Made by a program: the position numbers and the translations under genes. 64,000 bases of DNA from a bacterium (GTDB taxonomy: Bacteria > Planctomycetota > Planctomycetia > Planctomycetales > Planctomycetaceae), in assembly GCA_016125225.1 (NCBI GenBank), contig WGME01000013.1:1-64000 (forward strand), in the 5' to 3' direction. Within the stretch, counting starts at the first letter, position 1. Each line of letters begins with the position of its first letter. Below the pieces are notes generated by a model. The model did not search any database and was not told the origin of the DNA. It worked only from the letters and a program-made list of their open reading frames with translations. Below, piece by piece: positions 1-8,275 of this stretch.

Positions 1-55
1 AAGGCTGGATCTTGGACCATTGTGCGTCCGTAAGCAGAACTTCCCTGAGCGCCAT
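1..55 (-). CDS. IS5-type transposase, N-terminal fragment cut by window edge
   Basis: Only the first 18 codons are in the window. Read on the minus strand from the ATG at 55, they encode MALREVLLTDAQWSKIQP. The 'LTDAQWxxIxP' opening is the typical N-terminus of IS5-family (DDE) transposases. A good ribosome-binding site, AAAGGAG, lies 8 bases upstream of the ATG. The element end should lie just right of the gene, around 90-115, where plus-strand sequence shows a GGGCGCAAGTTT stretch that could belong to a terminal inverted repeat. The other end is outside the window, so completeness and family subgroup cannot be judged. Confidence 0.7.
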   Translation of the reverse strand, partial: MALREVLLTDAQWSKIQP

Positions 56-253
56 CGAAAGACTCCTTTCGACTGCTCTCTTAACCGAAAACCAGCCAGG
101 GCGCAAGTTTAATTCATTGAGGTTTTGAAACCGCCTCTAGGTCCTGCCGCAGCGTATTCGTGACTTCGCCGTAACCAGGTGGAACATTGAAGAAATGTTT
201 CACTTGGTTTCGCGAGATTCTTATTGCCTCTTCTGCTGATTCTTGAGGATTCT

Positions 254-706
254 ATGCTTGCACGATGGCTGATGACTGGAACCGTAATCCTCGAGTTGGC
301 AACTCTCGGTTGCGGTGGAGCCGCTACCGCGAAGGCTCTGGATCTGGAACCCGTTTCCGGGATGGTCAAGTTTGATGGCAAGCCATTTGCCGGGGCGAGT
401 GTGGCTTTTATGCCGCGCGGAACAACGGCAGGGCAAGTTGCCGTCAGCGTTACAGACGCCGAGGGCAAATTCGAAATGGTTTACCCGGACGGAGGCAAAG
501 GCGTGCCTGTGGGAGAGTACAAGGTCTATATCTCGAAGCTGTTGACACCCTCGGGGGATCCCATTCCTGAAGGGAAGACGGCAGCCGATGTCGAAGCAAA
601 AGACATTGTTCCCATGCGTTACAAGAAGCCGGATGATTTGATCAACGTGGTTTCGATTCCCGCGGGAGGGAAGTCCGATCTGGTGATTGAGATCATGTCG
701 AAATAG
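254..706 (+). CDS. small carboxypeptidase-regulatory-like lipoprotein
   Basis: The protein has 150 aa from the ATG at 254. An in-frame upstream start at 224 would add ten residues before the signal peptide. The N-terminus MLARWLMTGTVILELATLGCGG is a lipoprotein signal with lipobox LATLGC. The remainder is one beta-sandwich of the carboxypeptidase-regulatory-like type: 'SGMVKFDGKPFAGASVAFMP', then 'VTDAEGKFEM' and 'VPVGEYKVYI'. Such proteins commonly accompany DUF1559 pseudopilin-like proteins in planctomycetes and a second example sits at 40488-40895 here. No DUF1559 gene adjoins this copy, and a transposase end lies about 200 bp to its left, so the partner may have been displaced. The function is unknown. 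Confidence 0.85.
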   Translation: MLARWLMTGTVILELATLGCGGAATAKALDLEPVSGMVKFDGKPFAGASVAFMPRGTTAGQVAVSVTDAEGKFEMVYPDGGKGVPVGEYKVYISKLLTPSGDPIPEGKTAADVEAKDIVPMRYKKPDDLINVVSIPAGGKSDLVIEIMSK

Positions 707-1096
707 TCGACTGCTCAAAGCATGCGAGATTGTTCCGAAGCCGGGTCGTTGAGGCCCGGCTTCTTCCTTTGACAGGCTGCGGTTCGCCGTTAATTCTGTG
801 TGATCCCTTAAAGTCTTAAGAACCATCAAAACCTGCACAGTAGATTTTCTGTGAAGTCGCCATTGTTGTACGAAGAATAACTGTTGCGATGCGCGACTTC
901 GGTATCTGCTGCACATCCGTCACAATGACTGCGGCAGACATGGCCTGTGGTCGTCTCTCGTCGTTACCAGGCATTCGCTCGTTGAGTCCGGCATATTCGG
1001 CCGATGGAACCGACAGGGATATTCCATAAGACCTGCGTGTTCGAACTGCCGGACGGGGCCAGCCGTCTGGTGAAAGCCTGACTCGAAAGTGCTGCC
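707..1096. other. intergenic region without a recognised gene
   Basis: This is 390 bp between two same-strand lipoprotein genes. Apart from the hairpin at 737-763 I see no gene, repeat or recognisable regulatory site. Open frames on the minus strand here are antisense extensions without a matching family. Confidence 0.6.
737..770 (+). terminator. intrinsic terminator after the 254-706 lipoprotein gene
   Basis: A perfect 9-bp stem (GAAGCCGGG at 737-745 with CCCGGCTTC at 755-763) has a 9-base loop and is followed by a pyrimidine-rich TTCCTTT tract. It lies 31 bp after the stop codon. Confidence 0.7.
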
Positions 1097-1888
1097 ATGG
1101 CTCTCTGCTCCCTCTCAACACCGGTGATCCGCTGTGGAGTCTGCCTGGGAATGCTCGCGGTGATCGGCGGGTGTCAGCAGGTTCAGAAGCGAAATGCCAC
1201 CACCTCACCGTCGGTGAATCCCTCTTACGAGTCCCTGCCTGATTTTGGTTCACCCATTCAGCCCACACCGCTGCAGGCACCGGTGTTACCCGCGCCAGAC
1301 AATGATTTGGAAATACCTCCGGTACCTGGGTCGGCGAAACGGGAACGCCTGAACGATTCCAAGATTGGTGGGTTCACATTACCAGCATTGACCGATCTCG
1401 AAGACGAGCCACGCACTCTCGCAAGCGACTGGTTCGGCGAGACGACAGATCAAGTGCAAACGACGGCAGGCGAAGAAGAACTCGACCTGCTGATTCCGGA
1501 CGACCTGGATTTAGTGGCCGAAGAACCCGTTTTGCTGCGTGACTTTCTGAAATCGAAGCCGGCCCCGTTGGTGGAACTCGATCCCGACTTGTTCCGGCTG
1601 GAACTGGAAGCCGATGCTTTGGAATTGCCGGTGCCACTCCCGGAACTCGCCGCTCCGATCATATCAGAAGCGGTGGCGCAACCCATTGTGACACAGACGT
1701 TTCCGCAATCTGCAGGGGGCGGAGCTGCCCCGGCATGGCCAGCGGAAGGCGTGGCCTCAGGCATCATCATCACACCCGGCCCGAGCGTGCAGAAATGGGT
1801 CGACGAGCGGCGATACCCCGCCGTGGCCATCCCGCCGCGTCGGCTGGCGGACGACAATTCGGATTGGGCTGGACGGACAATCGAGTAG
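1097..1888 (+). CDS. acidic, proline-rich lipoprotein of unknown function
   Basis: The protein has 263 aa. The N-terminal signal ends in a lipobox-like 'VIGGCQQ' near residue 26. After that the sequence is rich in Pro, Glu, Asp and Leu ('DLDLVAEEPVLLRD', 'LELEADALELPVPLPEL') with no Cys or obvious fold, suggesting an extended periplasmic or surface lipoprotein. The ATG at 1097 is followed directly by the signal peptide. It is 105 bp upstream of the TolQ/ExbB gene on the same strand, so the two may be co-transcribed, but no functional link is visible. I do not recognise the family. Confidence 0.7.
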   Translation: MALCSLSTPVIRCGVCLGMLAVIGGCQQVQKRNATTSPSVNPSYESLPDFGSPIQPTPLQAPVLPAPDNDLEIPPVPGSAKRERLNDSKIGGFTLPALTDLEDEPRTLASDWFGETTDQVQTTAGEEELDLLIPDDLDLVAEEPVLLRDFLKSKPAPLVELDPDLFRLELEADALELPVPLPELAAPIISEAVAQPIVTQTFPQSAGGGAAPAWPAEGVASGIIITPGPSVQKWVDERRYPAVAIPPRRLADDNSDWAGRTIE

Positions 1889-1993
1889 AATCTCGACCGT
1901 GACCGCGGAGCGTTAGCCGGGGCAACAACATAGCCAGGCCAGCGATTTCCGTTGGGATGGTGGTAGGACAGGACCCGGAAGGAGGCGGGGGCG

Positions 1994-2815
1994 ATGCGGA
2001 ACCGGAACGCAAACAGGTACGGTTTACTACTGGCAGGAATGCTAGCCGTCTTCGCGACCGTGACGTCCCTGTCAGCCCAGGAAACTCCCCCTCCCGATGG
2101 TCTCGAGACCGCGGCCGTGAAGAAGGGGATTCCGCGCGAGCCGATTGAAGTGCTCTATGCCCTCGGTGCGTTCATGTACCCTTTGGGCCTATGTTCCATC
2201 ATCGTGGTGTGGTTCTCGATTGAACGCGTGGTGGTGTTGCGACGTGGTCGGGTGATTCCCCGGCCCTTCGTCAAACGGTTCTTCGAGCATGTCGAGCAGG
2301 GCAAGGTCGACGCCAAGGGGGCGATCAAGCTGTGTGAAGACAATGGCAGCCCGATTGCTCATGTCTTCATTCATGGGCTGAAGAAGTGGGGCAAGCCCAG
2401 CGTCGAAGTCGAGCAGGCCATCATTGACGGGGGCGAACGGCAACTCAATCTGTTACGGAAGCATTTGCGGGTACTGAATGGCGTTTCCACCGTCGCACCA
2501 TTGCTCGGTTTGCTCGGCACCGTCGTTGGCATGATCGATTCATTCAATACCCTGGCGTTGACTCAAGGGAACAAGAACGAAGAACTGGCTGCCGGGATTG
2601 GGCTGGCCTTGCTCACCACCGCAGTGGGACTGATGATCGCCATTCCCTCTTTGATTATGTACATGTACCTCGCCGGTCGGGTCGATGCCCTCGTCAACGA
2701 AATGGACGGTTACGGGCAGGATCTGATCGATCTTGTCTCAGCGGAAGGGCTGGCTGAAATCGCTCGCACGGGGCGTAACCCCGCTGCGGCTCCCGCGCCA
2801 AAGAAGGCCTCTTAA
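1994..2815 (+). CDS. MotA/TolQ/ExbB-family proton channel subunit
   Basis: The protein has 273 aa. A cleavable-looking N-terminal segment ('[16 protein letters not shown]') precedes three membrane segments. The first is at about residues 55-75 ('[22 protein letters not shown]'). The other two form the conserved TolQ/ExbB hairpin near residues 165-190 ('[18 protein letters not shown]') and 205-228 ('[20 protein letters not shown]'). In this family these helices form the pentameric channel that uses the proton-motive force with ExbD/TolR dimers. No ExbD lies next to it; the window's only ExbD is at 38225-38644. The stop overlaps the convergent aldo/keto reductase gene by 4 bp. Confidence 0.9.
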   Translation: MRNRNANRYGLLLAGMLAVFATVTSLSAQETPPPDGLETAAVKKGIPREPIEVLYALGAFMYPLGLCSIIVVWFSIERVVVLRRGRVIPRPFVKRFFEHVEQGKVDAKGAIKLCEDNGSPIAHVFIHGLKKWGKPSVEVEQAIIDGGERQLNLLRKHLRVLNGVSTVAPLLGLLGTVVGMIDSFNTLALTQGNKNEELAAGIGLALLTTAVGLMIAIPSLIMYMYLAGRVDALVNEMDGYGQDLIDLVSAEGLAEIARTGRNPAAAPAPKKAS

Positions 2816-3606
2816 CTCGAACGGGTTTCGACGGCCCGAACTCCCAGCGCGGTGTGCCAGTTTTCGGTGAAATGACCCAGGCTGAGGCCCCCCACGACCA
2901 ATGAAGTCACGTGCGGATTCGACAAGACAAAGCGAATCGCCTCGCTCGCTGACAGAGAACCCGAGGCGAGTCCTTTTTTGACCAGCACACAAACACCGCG
3001 TTCGGCGGCCTGCCGAATGACCTCGGCATGAGACTGGTCTTGCAGGTGGTACTCGACCATCAAGGCATCGCACCATTCCAACGCGAGTTGAGCGGCGGCA
3101 GGAGTTTTGCCCGACAGTCCGATGGCACGAATCCGGCCGAGATCACGCCACTCACGCAGCACCGAAACCACATCGGTTTGCTGCAGAATCTCGCAATCCC
3201 GAGCATGAGCATGAATCAGGACCAGATCCAGCACATCCCTTTGCAACCGCTCACGACTTCGTTGCAAACTGGCTTCCACCGCTGTGCGTGAGAAATCGTA
3301 GGTGCTCTGCCCGTTGATAAAGGTCTCGCCGACTTTGGTCGAGAGGACCATGCCCGCGGGATACTCATTGTGAAACGTGCCAATTCGTTCTTCACTGAGG
3401 CCGTACGCGGGGGCGGTGTCGATGTAATGGCAACCGAGCTGCATGATGCCCTGCAGCAACGCACCCACGGCCGACATCTCGGGCAACTCATACGGCGTGG
3501 CGTACTTGATACCCTGGTTGCGGCCGATTTTGAACGCACCGAAACCAAGCGGCGGAATCCACAACCCCGTCTGGCCGATCTGTCGCAACGGCGGGGAAGA
3601 GGTCAT
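2812..3606 (-). CDS. aldo/keto reductase
   Basis: This 264-aa NADPH-dependent (beta/alpha)8-barrel oxidoreductase begins '[16 protein letters not shown]'. The catalytic tetrad is recognisable: Asp and Tyr in '[16 protein letters not shown]', Lys in 'LSTKVGE' and His in '[10 protein letters not shown]'. The C-terminal '[12 protein letters not shown]' fits the cofactor-binding end. It is somewhat shorter than the usual 280-330 aa. The ATG overlaps the stop of the upstream secreted-protein gene (ATGA), so the two form a translationally coupled pair. The substrate cannot be deduced. Confidence 0.9.
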   Translation of the reverse strand: MTSSPPLRQIGQTGLWIPPLGFGAFKIGRNQGIKYATPYELPEMSAVGALLQGIMQLGCHYIDTAPAYGLSEERIGTFHNEYPAGMVLSTKVGETFINGQSTYDFSRTAVEASLQRSRERLQRDVLDLVLIHAHARDCEILQQTDVVSVLREWRDLGRIRAIGLSGKTPAAAQLALEWCDALMVEYHLQDQSHAEVIRQAAERGVCVLVKKGLASGSLSASEAIRFVLSNPHVTSLVVGGLSLGHFTENWHTALGVRAVETRSS

Positions 3607-4175
3607 CGCTGGGTCATTTCCAGGCGTTCCGGATGTGTTGTCAACGGCACTGGATGGGGTTGCGGTAAAGTCGTGGGGGGCACGATTTCTTCGGCCCGTT
3701 TCAACACCTCTTTGTTCGCGGCCATAATCACATGGTAGTTGAGCGTGCCGAAAAACCAGCGCCCCTTCGAGCGGTAGACCGTGACATCGACAAAGACCGG
3801 ACCGGCCTGACTGTCACACGTGAGATAAAACTTTCGGCTGTTTGGGGTCCAGCGTTGCTCGGCGATCACGTTGAGGTTTTCGATGTCCGGTGGGAAACGG
3901 CCCAGGGATTTTTTGAAAGCCTGCAAGGGGTCGGGCTCGAAGGGCGTTGCTGGTCCAGCGGGGGGATTGGGCACCATTTTCTGGAATTTCTTCCAGGCCT
4001 CGTCCATGTGGTTGGCTGATAAGTCGGCGAGAAAGCTGGCAAATTCCACCAGCGGCTCTTGCCACTCCGGTTCAATAACAGGCTGCGGAACTATGACCCC
4101 CTCGGCTGCAGGGCAAAGACTTGATGCCGCTACGACAAAACCCCATGCGATGAATAATGGGCAGAGACGTTGCAT
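3603..4175 (-). CDS. secreted protein of unknown function
   Basis: The protein has 190 aa. I chose the ATG at 4175 because GGAG lies 7 bases before it and the N-terminus becomes a clean signal peptide (MQRLCPLFIAWGFVVAASSLCPAAEG); an ATG at 4187 adds four residues. The mature part has about 65 residues of helical character ('EFASFLADLSANHMDEAWKK') and then a beta-rich stretch ('FYLTCDSQAGPVFVDVTVYR', 'RWFFGTLNYHVIM') that may be a small alpha+beta (NTF2-like) fold. That fold assignment is an impression only. It overlaps the aldo/keto reductase start. Confidence 0.7.
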   Translation of the reverse strand: MQRLCPLFIAWGFVVAASSLCPAAEGVIVPQPVIEPEWQEPLVEFASFLADLSANHMDEAWKKFQKMVPNPPAGPATPFEPDPLQAFKKSLGRFPPDIENLNVIAEQRWTPNSRKFYLTCDSQAGPVFVDVTVYRSKGRWFFGTLNYHVIMAANKEVLKRAEEIVPPTTLPQPHPVPLTTHPERLEMTQR

Positions 4176-4237
4176 GTTCAACTCCATAAGTCAGAGGAAT
4201 CGGTTTCGGGATCGTGCGGGTTCCAACAAACGATGAA

Positions 4238-5479
4238 CTAGGCGGCCCGTCGTTGCGGGGCGAACTGCCGGGGAGCCAGATCCACCGGCCACCAGGCTCG
4301 CTCCGTTTCGTTCCAGGCATACTCCGCAACCGGCGGCTTTGGCCAGGCGATCAACGGCTGCATGATGCGGTTCGCTTCCGCCACAATGGGTTGCACGCGT
4401 GCTGCCATTTCCTCGGCCAGCAACGGAGCCAGTGCCAATTTTGTCGGCCAACCAGTGGTGACATTTCCCGCGCAAAGCACCTGAATGGTTTCGGGCCGAG
4501 TGTTGCCTTCCGTCTGGGCTTCAGCTCGATCAATCGTATAGCTGGACCATTCGACATTGGTAAAATCGAGTTGAGGCAAGACGGCCTGTAGTTCGCGGGC
4601 GGCATGATCAGTGAGTTGTTGTGGCGTCATGCGGACACCATCTTCCGCCACCTGGCCACCAATCTGCCAGACCATGCGATTGTCGTTATCGACCGTCGAT
4701 GTCACCGTGACGCGGGTCTTCAAGCCATCAATGCAGTGACCATGCAACTCGGGCAAGTCGCCGCGGGCGAGCACCATATGTAGGGGGCGGCGTTGCATCA
4801 CATCGGCGGATAAACCCACCAGCTTCCGCAAACGGGCATTCCCGGCCCCCGCGGTCAACAGCACCTGTTCGGGTTTCAGCGAGAGCGTTTTCCCCGTTTC
4901 GGGGCACGTCAAATGAATCCGGATCACTTCGCCGGGGCTGGTCAGCTCGAATCTCAGGCCGTCATCGCTGGGATCGATCAACAGTAATCGATCGCGGTGC
5001 TGGGCGGCGAGATCGGTGAGGAAACTGGCCGGATCGATCACCTGCTCCGGCAAACGCGACAGCGAACCCGTCACCTGGGCAAAGACTGCGGGCCGATCGT
5101 CGTCGGGGACCGGTTCGGGTGTCACCTGCAGACCAATGCGTGCTCCGAGCATGCCCGCCATCGAGGCCAGTGATTCTGTCTGCCAGAGATAACAGGCCGG
5201 CGAACGCAACCGCGTGTTGGTGAGGTTGGGAGCGGTGCGCCCTAGCAAGGCCTGTTGCCAGATTTCCGGCATCTTGCGAATGTGCTGAGCCGACTTCGAC
5301 AGCCAGCCGTGCAGGGAATACTTCATGCCGCCATGAATAATGCCCTGGGAGGCGACGGTTTGTCCAAAGCCCAAAGCGCGGGATTCCAGCAGGACCGCGT
5401 GGCAACCCTGACGGACCAATCGATCCAGCGTCCATAAACCAGCGACGCCCCCGCCAAAAATCACGGCATCCACGTGCAT
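4238..5479 (-). CDS. FAD-dependent oxidoreductase (DAO / GlpD-like)
   Basis: The protein has 413 aa from the ATG at 5479, which is preceded by GGAAGGAAC. Longer upstream frames have no domain content. It opens with a Rossmann FAD-binding motif, 'DAVIFGGGVAGLWTLDRL', and then 'ESRALGFGQTVASQGIIHGG', typical of the D-amino-acid oxidase / glycerol-3-phosphate dehydrogenase superfamily. 'VLLTAGAGNARLRKLVG' near residue 205 is the second FAD contact, and 'CAGNVTTGWPTKLALAPLLAEEM' closes the FAD domain. The substrate is unknown. It is divergent from the HlyD gene at 5797. Confidence 0.88.
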   Translation of the reverse strand: MHVDAVIFGGGVAGLWTLDRLVRQGCHAVLLESRALGFGQTVASQGIIHGGMKYSLHGWLSKSAQHIRKMPEIWQQALLGRTAPNLTNTRLRSPACYLWQTESLASMAGMLGARIGLQVTPEPVPDDDRPAVFAQVTGSLSRLPEQVIDPASFLTDLAAQHRDRLLLIDPSDDGLRFELTSPGEVIRIHLTCPETGKTLSLKPEQVLLTAGAGNARLRKLVGLSADVMQRRPLHMVLARGDLPELHGHCIDGLKTRVTVTSTVDNDNRMVWQIGGQVAEDGVRMTPQQLTDHAARELQAVLPQLDFTNVEWSSYTIDRAEAQTEGNTRPETIQVLCAGNVTTGWPTKLALAPLLAEEMAARVQPIVAEANRIMQPLIAWPKPPVAEYAWNETERAWWPVDLAPRQFAPQRRAA

Positions 5480-5796
5480 GTTAAGTTCCTTCCCGCTGCG
5501 CCACCCGTCCTTGGATTGCGGCACGTTCGTTGTCACGGGGAACCATAGTGAAAAATCGGCCATTCGCAAAGATGAATTGGGCAGTCCGGGAGAAATGCGG
5601 AGTCTGTAATGTGTTTTGGATGAGTCCATTCCCGCGGCTTTGCTGCAGGTGTTATACTTCAGCGGTTGAGAAGTTTGTGCGATCCATTGGCGGGCACACA
5701 GTTTCATTCTGGGACGACGAGTGCCTGGGGCAGTAACAATCTGTGCGGGCCGTTGAATGCCCCGGAACCCGAGAGAACAGGTGTGTCAGTTCCACT
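5480..5796. promoter_or_regulatory. divergent promoter region between FAD oxidoreductase and HlyD-like genes
   Basis: These 317 bp separate divergent starts and must hold both promoters. Nothing else is recognisable; I cannot place -35/-10 boxes with confidence. Confidence 0.4.
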
Positions 5797-7185
5797 ATGA
5801 ATAGTTCGCCAGCACCATCCAAGGTGCGAAATCGAGTCCTGGTTTCTTTGGTGCTGATCGTCCTCTGTCTGGTCACCGGCGTGGCTGGGTTGGGATATCT
5901 GGCCGGGCTCAGGCAACCCCCGTCGGTTCGTGTGCCGGAAGCCCGGCAATACAACGTCGATGTCTTTGTGGTGCAGCCTGCCGATGTGCAGGAAATGATT
6001 TCCGCTTATGGCACGGCTCAAGCTGAAAAGCAGGTCGTCCTTTCGGCCCAGGTCTCTGGGGAGATCGTCGAGATTTACCCCGATCTCAAGATTGGCGAGC
6101 TGGTCCACGCGACAGAGACCGTCGTTAGTGGGAACGGGGAATCGACCGCATCACCCGGCACCAAACTGGTCGAAATCGATCCCCGCAATTACACCGAACG
6201 GGTGGTTCAGACGGAAAGCCGCATCGCTGAAGCCAAAGCGGAGTTGTCGCGGCTTGATCAGGAAGAGGCCAACCTGGAACGCTTGACCCGGCAGTTGCAG
6301 AAAGACCTGACTGATCTGGAAGAAGAGTTTGCCAAGATGCGCGAACTGGTGGCGAAGAAAATCGCCACGGATAGCGATCTTCGCCGGTCACAACTAGAAG
6401 TGCGGGTCGTGGAAACCAAGCTGGTCCAGAATCAGAACGATCTCGACCTGATTCCGATGCGTCGAGAGCAGATCGTCCGCCGGATTGCCTCGCTGCAGAA
6501 TGATTTGCAGATGACCCAGCTCGATTTGCAGCGAACGAAAGTGCAGGCTCCGTTCACAGGGCGGTTGAGTCGTGTGAATGTGGAAGAGGGGCAGTTTGTG
6601 AAAGTGGGCGATCCCTTACTGACCTTGGCCGATGCCTCGCTGGTGGAAGTTCCCTTGCCCGTCTCTCTCGAAGACCATGGGAAACTGATTCCGTTTCTCC
6701 GAGCGGGACGGAAGCCTGCGGTGGAACTGGCCGAGCGCGAATCAGCGGCGGCTCGCTGGCAGGGAGAACTGGTGCGTGCTGCTCCGCAAGCCGACGAACA
6801 AACCCGTACCGTCACGGTCTATGTGCGGGTCGATAATCGAGAGCAGACGACTCCGTTATTGCCGGGAATGTTCGTGCAGGCGCGCATCACGGGGCCGGTG
6901 TTGCATGGCGTGTTGGCCGTCCCGCGTGAGGCCGTGCTGAATCAACGAGGATTCGTCTTTGATGAGAACGCAGCCCAAAGGCGAGACGTCGAAATCGAAC
7001 GGACCCTGCATTCATTGGCGATTATCAAATCGGGTTTTCAACCCGGCGACCGCATTGTCCTGTCGAATCTCGACGTGCTGTATGATGGGGCACCGATTCA
7101 ACTGAATACGACCCGCACCCTCCGTGACGAACTCCAACGGGAAGCCATTCCCATGGTTCGTCTCGTGGAATCAACCGATCGCTGA
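5797..7185 (+). CDS. HlyD/MFP-family periplasmic adaptor of an RND-type efflux system
   Basis: The protein has 462 aa. The ATG at 5797 places one membrane anchor at about residues 12-35 ('VLVSLVLIVLCLVTGVAGLGYL'). It is followed by a lipoyl half-motif ('VVLSAQVSGEIVEIYPDLKIGELV'), a long alpha-helical hairpin of coiled-coil character at about residues 130-235, the second lipoyl half ('VQAPFTGRLSRVNVEEGQFVKVGDPLLTL') and beta-barrel domains ('LLPGMFVQARITG', 'VPREAVL'). Family members bridge an inner-membrane pump and an outer-membrane channel. No pump or TolC gene lies nearby in this window, so it is an orphan here. The gene downstream runs in the opposite direction. Confidence 0.9.
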   Translation: MNSSPAPSKVRNRVLVSLVLIVLCLVTGVAGLGYLAGLRQPPSVRVPEARQYNVDVFVVQPADVQEMISAYGTAQAEKQVVLSAQVSGEIVEIYPDLKIGELVHATETVVSGNGESTASPGTKLVEIDPRNYTERVVQTESRIAEAKAELSRLDQEEANLERLTRQLQKDLTDLEEEFAKMRELVAKKIATDSDLRRSQLEVRVVETKLVQNQNDLDLIPMRREQIVRRIASLQNDLQMTQLDLQRTKVQAPFTGRLSRVNVEEGQFVKVGDPLLTLADASLVEVPLPVSLEDHGKLIPFLRAGRKPAVELAERESAAARWQGELVRAAPQADEQTRTVTVYVRVDNREQTTPLLPGMFVQARITGPVLHGVLAVPREAVLNQRGFVFDENAAQRRDVEIERTLHSLAIIKSGFQPGDRIVLSNLDVLYDGAPIQLNTTRTLRDELQREAIPMVRLVESTDR

Positions 7186-7231
7186 AGAATGCTCGCACGG
7201 CAAGCAGCAAAAATCTGCCCCGGTTGTTTGC

Positions 7232-8029
7232 CTACTCTTGCGGCGTTTCCAGCACTTGAATCTCAACCGACTTAAAGTCAATTGGATGGCTTTCGGACTG
7301 CAGCGAGATGCTGCCCCCAGACAGCAATAATTGGCCGGCTTTCATGGCGAGCGCTTTGGCATGGGCATCGCGGTCGTCCAATTGCGGTTGCTCGTATTGC
7401 AGTACCACTTCTCCCTCGAGAATGTGCTTGATCACCTGATCGCCATGCACTTCGATTTCGGCCGTAACCCATTGGTCACCCGCATAGGTCTTCGATTTAG
7501 AACTGGTGCAATGCCGAATGACGAGTTGGCCGTCCATCACCACATTGGTGCCCGGAGTGCACAGGTTAGAAGTTGTCCGGGGATTTTTGCCGTCGCCGCC
7601 GAGGAGCTGCACTTCGATGGATGCGGGGAAATCCTGGTCGATCATCATCGTCTGGGGGGCTTCCCCATGAATCATGACGCCGCTATTTCGAATCGCCCAA
7701 CCCGGACCGCCCGTGCATTGTTCGCCGACAAACCGGTACACCACCCGTAGGCGGTAATGGGAATAAGGCGACTTGTAAAAGAGGTGCCCGAAGCGTTCGC
7801 CAAATTTGTCGTACTGGTCGTAACGGACTTTCAGCAGACCTTCTTCCACACGGAAAGTATTCCCCCAGTTTTCACCGAGGGGGCTGTAGCGGATTTTGGG
7901 CGTCCAACCTTCGAGATTCTGGCCATTGAACAGTGCTTCCCATTCCGCGGCAGAGAGCGTGTTCCGCCCGCCCAAACAAAGAGCCCAGGCACAGAGACCA
8001 ACGCCCAGAGATTGTTTCCAGAATGCCAT
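7232..8029 (-). CDS. DUF1080 (3-keto-disaccharide hydrolase) secreted protein
   Basis: The protein has 265 aa from the ATG at 8029; a TTG at 8038 is the alternative. A signal peptide ('QSLGVGLCAWALCLGGRNTLSA') is followed by the DUF1080 opening 'WEALFNGQNLEGWTPK'. The core has 'FRVEEGLLKVRYDQYDKFGERFGHLFYK' in pieces, 'WAIRNSGVMIHGE', 'PASIEVQLLGGD' and the end 'SGGSISLQSESHPIDFKSVEI'. The lectin-like jelly-roll family is expanded in planctomycetes and includes 3-keto-glycoside hydrolases. The divergent Gfo/Idh/MocA gene next door would fit such a pathway, since some members oxidise sugars to 3-keto forms; this link is inference. Confidence 0.92.
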   Translation of the reverse strand: MAFWKQSLGVGLCAWALCLGGRNTLSAAEWEALFNGQNLEGWTPKIRYSPLGENWGNTFRVEEGLLKVRYDQYDKFGERFGHLFYKSPYSHYRLRVVYRFVGEQCTGGPGWAIRNSGVMIHGEAPQTMMIDQDFPASIEVQLLGGDGKNPRTTSNLCTPGTNVVMDGQLVIRHCTSSKSKTYAGDQWVTAEIEVHGDQVIKHILEGEVVLQYEQPQLDDRDAHAKALAMKAGQLLLSGGSISLQSESHPIDFKSVEIQVLETPQE

Positions 8030-8275
8030 AGCGAACAAACCTTATGCCGAATCACCAGAAGATAACGCCACGACGGTGCACTGCTCTAACGTACCAACAT
8101 ATGTGAGTATGACGGAATCGAGCCGCAAACTCTACTCCGTTCGACTACGGTTTCCCGCAGGATGGCGTGACCGTGGCTGGTTGGCACCGCGACGGTTCCG
8201 CCGATATTCTGTCTCACACGGAAAACCGATTCCCGTCTCCGCTTGTCCCGTGCTTCGCAACAAGGATTTGTATCG

